Source of the DNA: Deltaproteobacteria bacterium
GTDB taxonomy: Bacteria > Myxococcota_A > Polyangia > Haliangiales > Haliangiaceae
DNA length: 9,369 nt
Reading direction: 5' to 3'
NCBI GenBank assembly: GCA_013813945.1
Contig: JACCQV010000690.1
Location: 1 to 9,369 of the forward strand
Every line of letters starts with the position of its first letter. The first letter of the stretch is position 1. The notes beneath the pieces are model-generated. The model saw nothing but the letters and a program-made list of their open reading frames with translations. It searched no databases and was not told the DNA's origin. This document shows, piece by piece, positions 7,399-9,369 of the stretch. The position numbers were made by a program, and so were the translations under genes.

Positions 7399-8293
7399 CT
7401 GGCGCAAGATCCCGGAGGCCGGCACGGTGTTCGGCATCCGCGCGCTCGTGACGTTCGCGCGGCTGTTCGGCCGCCGCATCGCCGGCTGGTTTCTCTACAT
7501 CATCGCGTTCTACTACGCGCTGATCCGCGGGATGGCTCGTCGCGCCTCGCGCGACTACCTGCACCGGATGGGTGAGCCGTCGGGGTTCTGGAGCATCGTC
7601 CGCCACATTCACACGTTCGCGCAGGTCAGCCTCGACCGGCTGTTCTTCCTGACCGGCCGCGTGAAGTCGTTCGAGTTCGAGCAGAAGAACCACGACCTGC
7701 TCGTCGATGCCGCGAAGTCGGGACGCGGCGTGCTCCTGCTCGGTGCACACCTCGGCAGCTTCGAGGTCATGCGCTGCCGGGCCAAGGAGTTCAACGTGCC
7801 GATCAACGTCGTCGTCGACTTCTCCAACGCGGAGCGGATCAACGGCGTGCTGCGATCGCTGGCTCCCGATATGGACACGCGGCTGATCTCGCTGGGCACC
7901 GATCCGATCGCGGCGATGCTGGAGATCAAGGCCGCGATCGACCGCGGCGAGCTCGTCGCGATCCTCGGCGACCGACTACCGACGAAGCGGACAGGCAGCG
8001 CCCGGACCGTCACGTCCCAGTTTCTCGGAGCCGAAGCAGCGTTTCCCGCGGGCCCGTGGCTGCTCGCACATACCTTGAAGTGCCCCGTGTACTTCGTGGC
8101 CGGGGTATATACACGTCCCAATCACTACGCTTTGCATTTCGAGTTCCTCGCCGACGAGGTAAAACTCGACCGCAAAGAGCGTGAGGCGTCGATCGCTCGT
8201 TACTCTCAGACCTATGCGTCCATGCTCGAGACGTACGCGCGATCGGCCCCGATGAACTGGTTCAACTTCTTCGATTTCTGGAGCAAGTCGTGA
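7391..8293 (+). CDS. LpxL/LpxM-like lipid acyltransferase
   Basis: A 300-residue inner-membrane acyltransferase of the lipid A late-acyltransferase family. An N-terminal hydrophobic stretch (about 12-46) is the membrane anchor. The catalytic H-x4-E motif is His120-LGSF-Glu125, embedded in LLLGAHLGSFE. An ILGDR segment (191-195) and a C-terminal NWFNFFDFW motif also fit the family. Length matches the usual 290-320 residues. The family transfers acyl groups from ACP to a lipid acceptor; in APE clusters it is proposed to join the polyene acyl chain or a fatty acid to the glycolipid anchor. It starts at GTG 7391, overlapping the glycosyltransferase by 8 nt, and shares a GTGA overlap with the ammonia-lyase. 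The segment 8105-8220 uses more A/T-ending codons (GTA, TAT, ACA, AAA, CGT, TCT) than the rest. Housekeeping lipid A acylation is less likely given the neighbours. Confidence 0.88.
   Translation: MTDWRKIPEAGTVFGIRALVTFARLFGRRIAGWFLYIIAFYYALIRGMARRASRDYLHRMGEPSGFWSIVRHIHTFAQVSLDRLFFLTGRVKSFEFEQKNHDLLVDAAKSGRGVLLLGAHLGSFEVMRCRAKEFNVPINVVVDFSNAERINGVLRSLAPDMDTRLISLGTDPIAAMLEIKAAIDRGELVAILGDRLPTKRTGSARTVTSQFLGAEAAFPAGPWLLAHTLKCPVYFVAGVYTRPNHYALHFEFLADEVKLDRKEREASIARYSQTYASMLETYARSAPMNWFNFFDFWSKS
8280..8283 (+). promoter_or_regulatory. Ribosome binding site for the GTG-started ammonia-lyase
   Basis: GGAG sits 6 nt before GTG 8290, inside the last codons of the acyltransferase gene. It supports the GTG as the true start, and the GTGA overlap implies coupled translation. 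Confidence 0.55.
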
Positions 8294-9369
8294 AGGAAAG
8301 CCTGCGCATCGGCGAGACCCGCGTGACTCACAATGACGTCGCGCGAGTCGCGCGCGGCGAGATCACCGTCGCGCTGACCGAGCTGCCTGCGTGGCACGCG
8401 CGGATGACGAAGAACCGCGAGGCCGTCGAGACTCGCGCTGCCTCGGGCGCACCGTTCTACGGCGTCAACACCGGCTTCGGTGCCTCCGTCGTGAATTCCG
8501 TGGCGGCCGAGTACGGCGTGAACCTGGCTGCGAATCTGTTCCGCTTCCACGGCTGCGGCGTCGGTCCGATGCTTCGCGCCGAAGAGACGCGCGCGGTGCT
8601 CGTCACCCGACTGGCGCAGCTCGCCGTCGGCTGGAGCGGGATCCGCGTCGAGACGCTGCGCGCGATGACGCGGCTTCTCGAGCACGACATCCTGCCCTGC
8701 ATTCCCGAGCTCGGCTCGGTCGGGGCGAGCGGCGATCTCACGCCGATGTCCTACGTCGCCGCCGTGCTCTCGGGTGAGCGCGAGGTCGTGTTCCGCGGCA
8801 AGGTCTGCTCGAGCGCCGAGGCGCTGGCCGCGGTCGGCATCGCGCCGATCACGCTGCAGCCGAAGGAGCCGCTCTCGATCATGAACGGCACGAGCATGAT
8901 GACGGCGCTCGTCAGCATCGCCGTCGATCGCGCCGAAGCGTTTGCTCGCGCCCACGCGATGGTCACGGCGTGGAATTCGTTCCTCCTCCGCGGTCAGGCC
9001 GCGCACTTCGACGAGCGCCTGTTCCTCGCCAAGCCGCATCCTGGTTCGATCCGCTACGCAGGTTGGGTCCGCGCGGCACTCGCGTCGGGACCGCGGCCGC
9101 CGCTGGTCGCCGGCAAGGTCCAGGATCCGTACTCGGTGCGCTGCTCGCCGCACGTCGTCGGCGTGCTGATCGAGGTGCTCGAGCAGGCGGCGGCGACTGT
9201 CGAGATCGAGCTCAACGGTGCCGGAGACAACCCGCTGATCGACGAGGAGACCGGCGGCGTTCTCCACGGCGGCAACTTCTACGGCAGCCACATCACGCAC
9301 GTCGCCGACACACTCAAGGTCCATCTCGCCCACGCCGCCGAGATCCTCGAGCGTCAGCTCGTGCTGCTC
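8290..9369 (+). CDS. MIO-type aromatic amino acid ammonia-lyase (cut by window edge)
   Basis: 360 codons from GTG 8290 to the window end, with no stop; the family is usually about 500-540 residues, so roughly the last third is missing. It has the family hallmarks: FYGVNTGFG (56-64, including the catalytic Tyr57), the Ala146-Ser147-Gly148 triad that cyclises to the MIO cofactor in SVGASGDL, NGTS (199-202), QDPYSVRC (278-285), GDNPL (312-316) and HGGNF (326-330). The enzyme removes ammonia from His, Tyr or Phe to give an acrylic acid. By eye alignment the selectivity pair is Phe86-His87, in NLFRFHGCG; described pairs are His-Leu (tyrosine), Phe-Leu (phenylalanine) and Ser-His (histidine), so the substrate is open. 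Automated annotation would probably say hutH, but no histidine-degradation gene is near. In this operon it would supply an aryl-acrylate starter for the ligase, as tyrosine ammonia-lyase does for flexirubins. Confidence 0.92.
   Translation, partial: MKESLRIGETRVTHNDVARVARGEITVALTELPAWHARMTKNREAVETRAASGAPFYGVNTGFGASVVNSVAAEYGVNLAANLFRFHGCGVGPMLRAEETRAVLVTRLAQLAVGWSGIRVETLRAMTRLLEHDILPCIPELGSVGASGDLTPMSYVAAVLSGEREVVFRGKVCSSAEALAAVGIAPITLQPKEPLSIMNGTSMMTALVSIAVDRAEAFARAHAMVTAWNSFLLRGQAAHFDERLFLAKPHPGSIRYAGWVRAALASGPRPPLVAGKVQDPYSVRCSPHVVGVLIEVLEQAAATVEIELNGAGDNPLIDEETGGVLHGGNFYGSHITHVADTLKVHLAHAAEILERQLVLL

Noticed and set aside
8075..8111. Promoter TTGAAG/TATATA inside the acyltransferase gene
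   Set aside because: The two elements are 25 bp apart, too far for a sigma70 promoter; only the TATATA itself is notable.
8212..9333. Leftward open frame of 373 codons opposite the ammonia-lyase
   Set aside because: Composition is that of a GC-driven shadow, while the plus strand encodes every hallmark of an MIO ammonia-lyase.
8290..9369. Assignment as hutH of histidine degradation
   Set aside because: No hutU, hutI or hutG neighbour, the selectivity residue is Phe rather than Ser, and the gene is embedded in a pigment-lipid operon.
1..9369. CRISPR array, insertion sequence, attachment site, tRNA or rRNA
   Set aside because: No spaced repeats, transposase motifs, terminal inverted repeats or structured RNA were seen; the window is almost entirely coding.

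Overview
The window is a nearly gap-free, GC-rich (roughly two thirds G+C by eye) stretch from an aryl polyene (APE)-type pigment-lipid gene cluster. It holds one leftward gene cut by the left edge and nine rightward, overlapping genes, the last cut by the right edge. The codon use (strong G/C third-position bias), the Gram-negative envelope functions (LolA-like carrier, outer-membrane lipoprotein, LpxL-type acyltransferase) and the gene content point to a high-GC proteobacterium or a relative such as Myxococcota. That placement is inference; there is no rRNA or housekeeping marker to fix it.

Layout. 1-331 (-): N-terminal part of a small-molecule methyltransferase. 332-414: divergent intergenic region with a candidate promoter. 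415-708: acyl carrier protein. 705-1403: LolA-like periplasmic carrier. 1403-3769: MMPL/RND exporter. 3766-4413: DUF3261-type lipoprotein. 4413-5036: COG4648-type membrane protein. 5036-6646: fusion of an acyl-AMP ligase with a hotdog (ApeI/FabZ-like) dehydratase. 6646-7398: family 2 glycosyltransferase. 7391-8293: LpxL/LpxM-like acyltransferase. 8290 to the end: MIO-type aromatic amino acid ammonia-lyase. Every rightward junction overlaps (1, 4 or 8 nt), so this looks like one translationally coupled operon driven from the 332-414 region.

Working model (inference from known APE and flexirubin pathways). The ammonia-lyase would deaminate an aromatic amino acid to an aryl-acrylic acid. The ligase half of the fusion would activate an aryl acid and load it on the carrier protein. 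Ketosynthase, chain-length factor, ketoreductase and further ACP/dehydratase enzymes, which are not in this window and are expected beyond its edges, would extend the chain, with the hotdog half dehydrating each cycle. The glycosyltransferase and acyltransferase would join the aryl polyene to a sugar/lipid anchor. The MMPL exporter, LolA-like carrier and lipoprotein would take the product to the outer membrane, and the methyltransferase would decorate the aryl head.

The class is known, but this version has traits worth checking: an uncommon Phe-His pair at the ammonia-lyase selectivity position, a ligase-dehydratase fusion, separate glycosyltransferase and acyltransferase genes, export genes placed between the ACP and the ligase, and a possibly leaderless ACP message. 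I saw no tRNA, rRNA, CRISPR array, insertion sequence or clear terminator.
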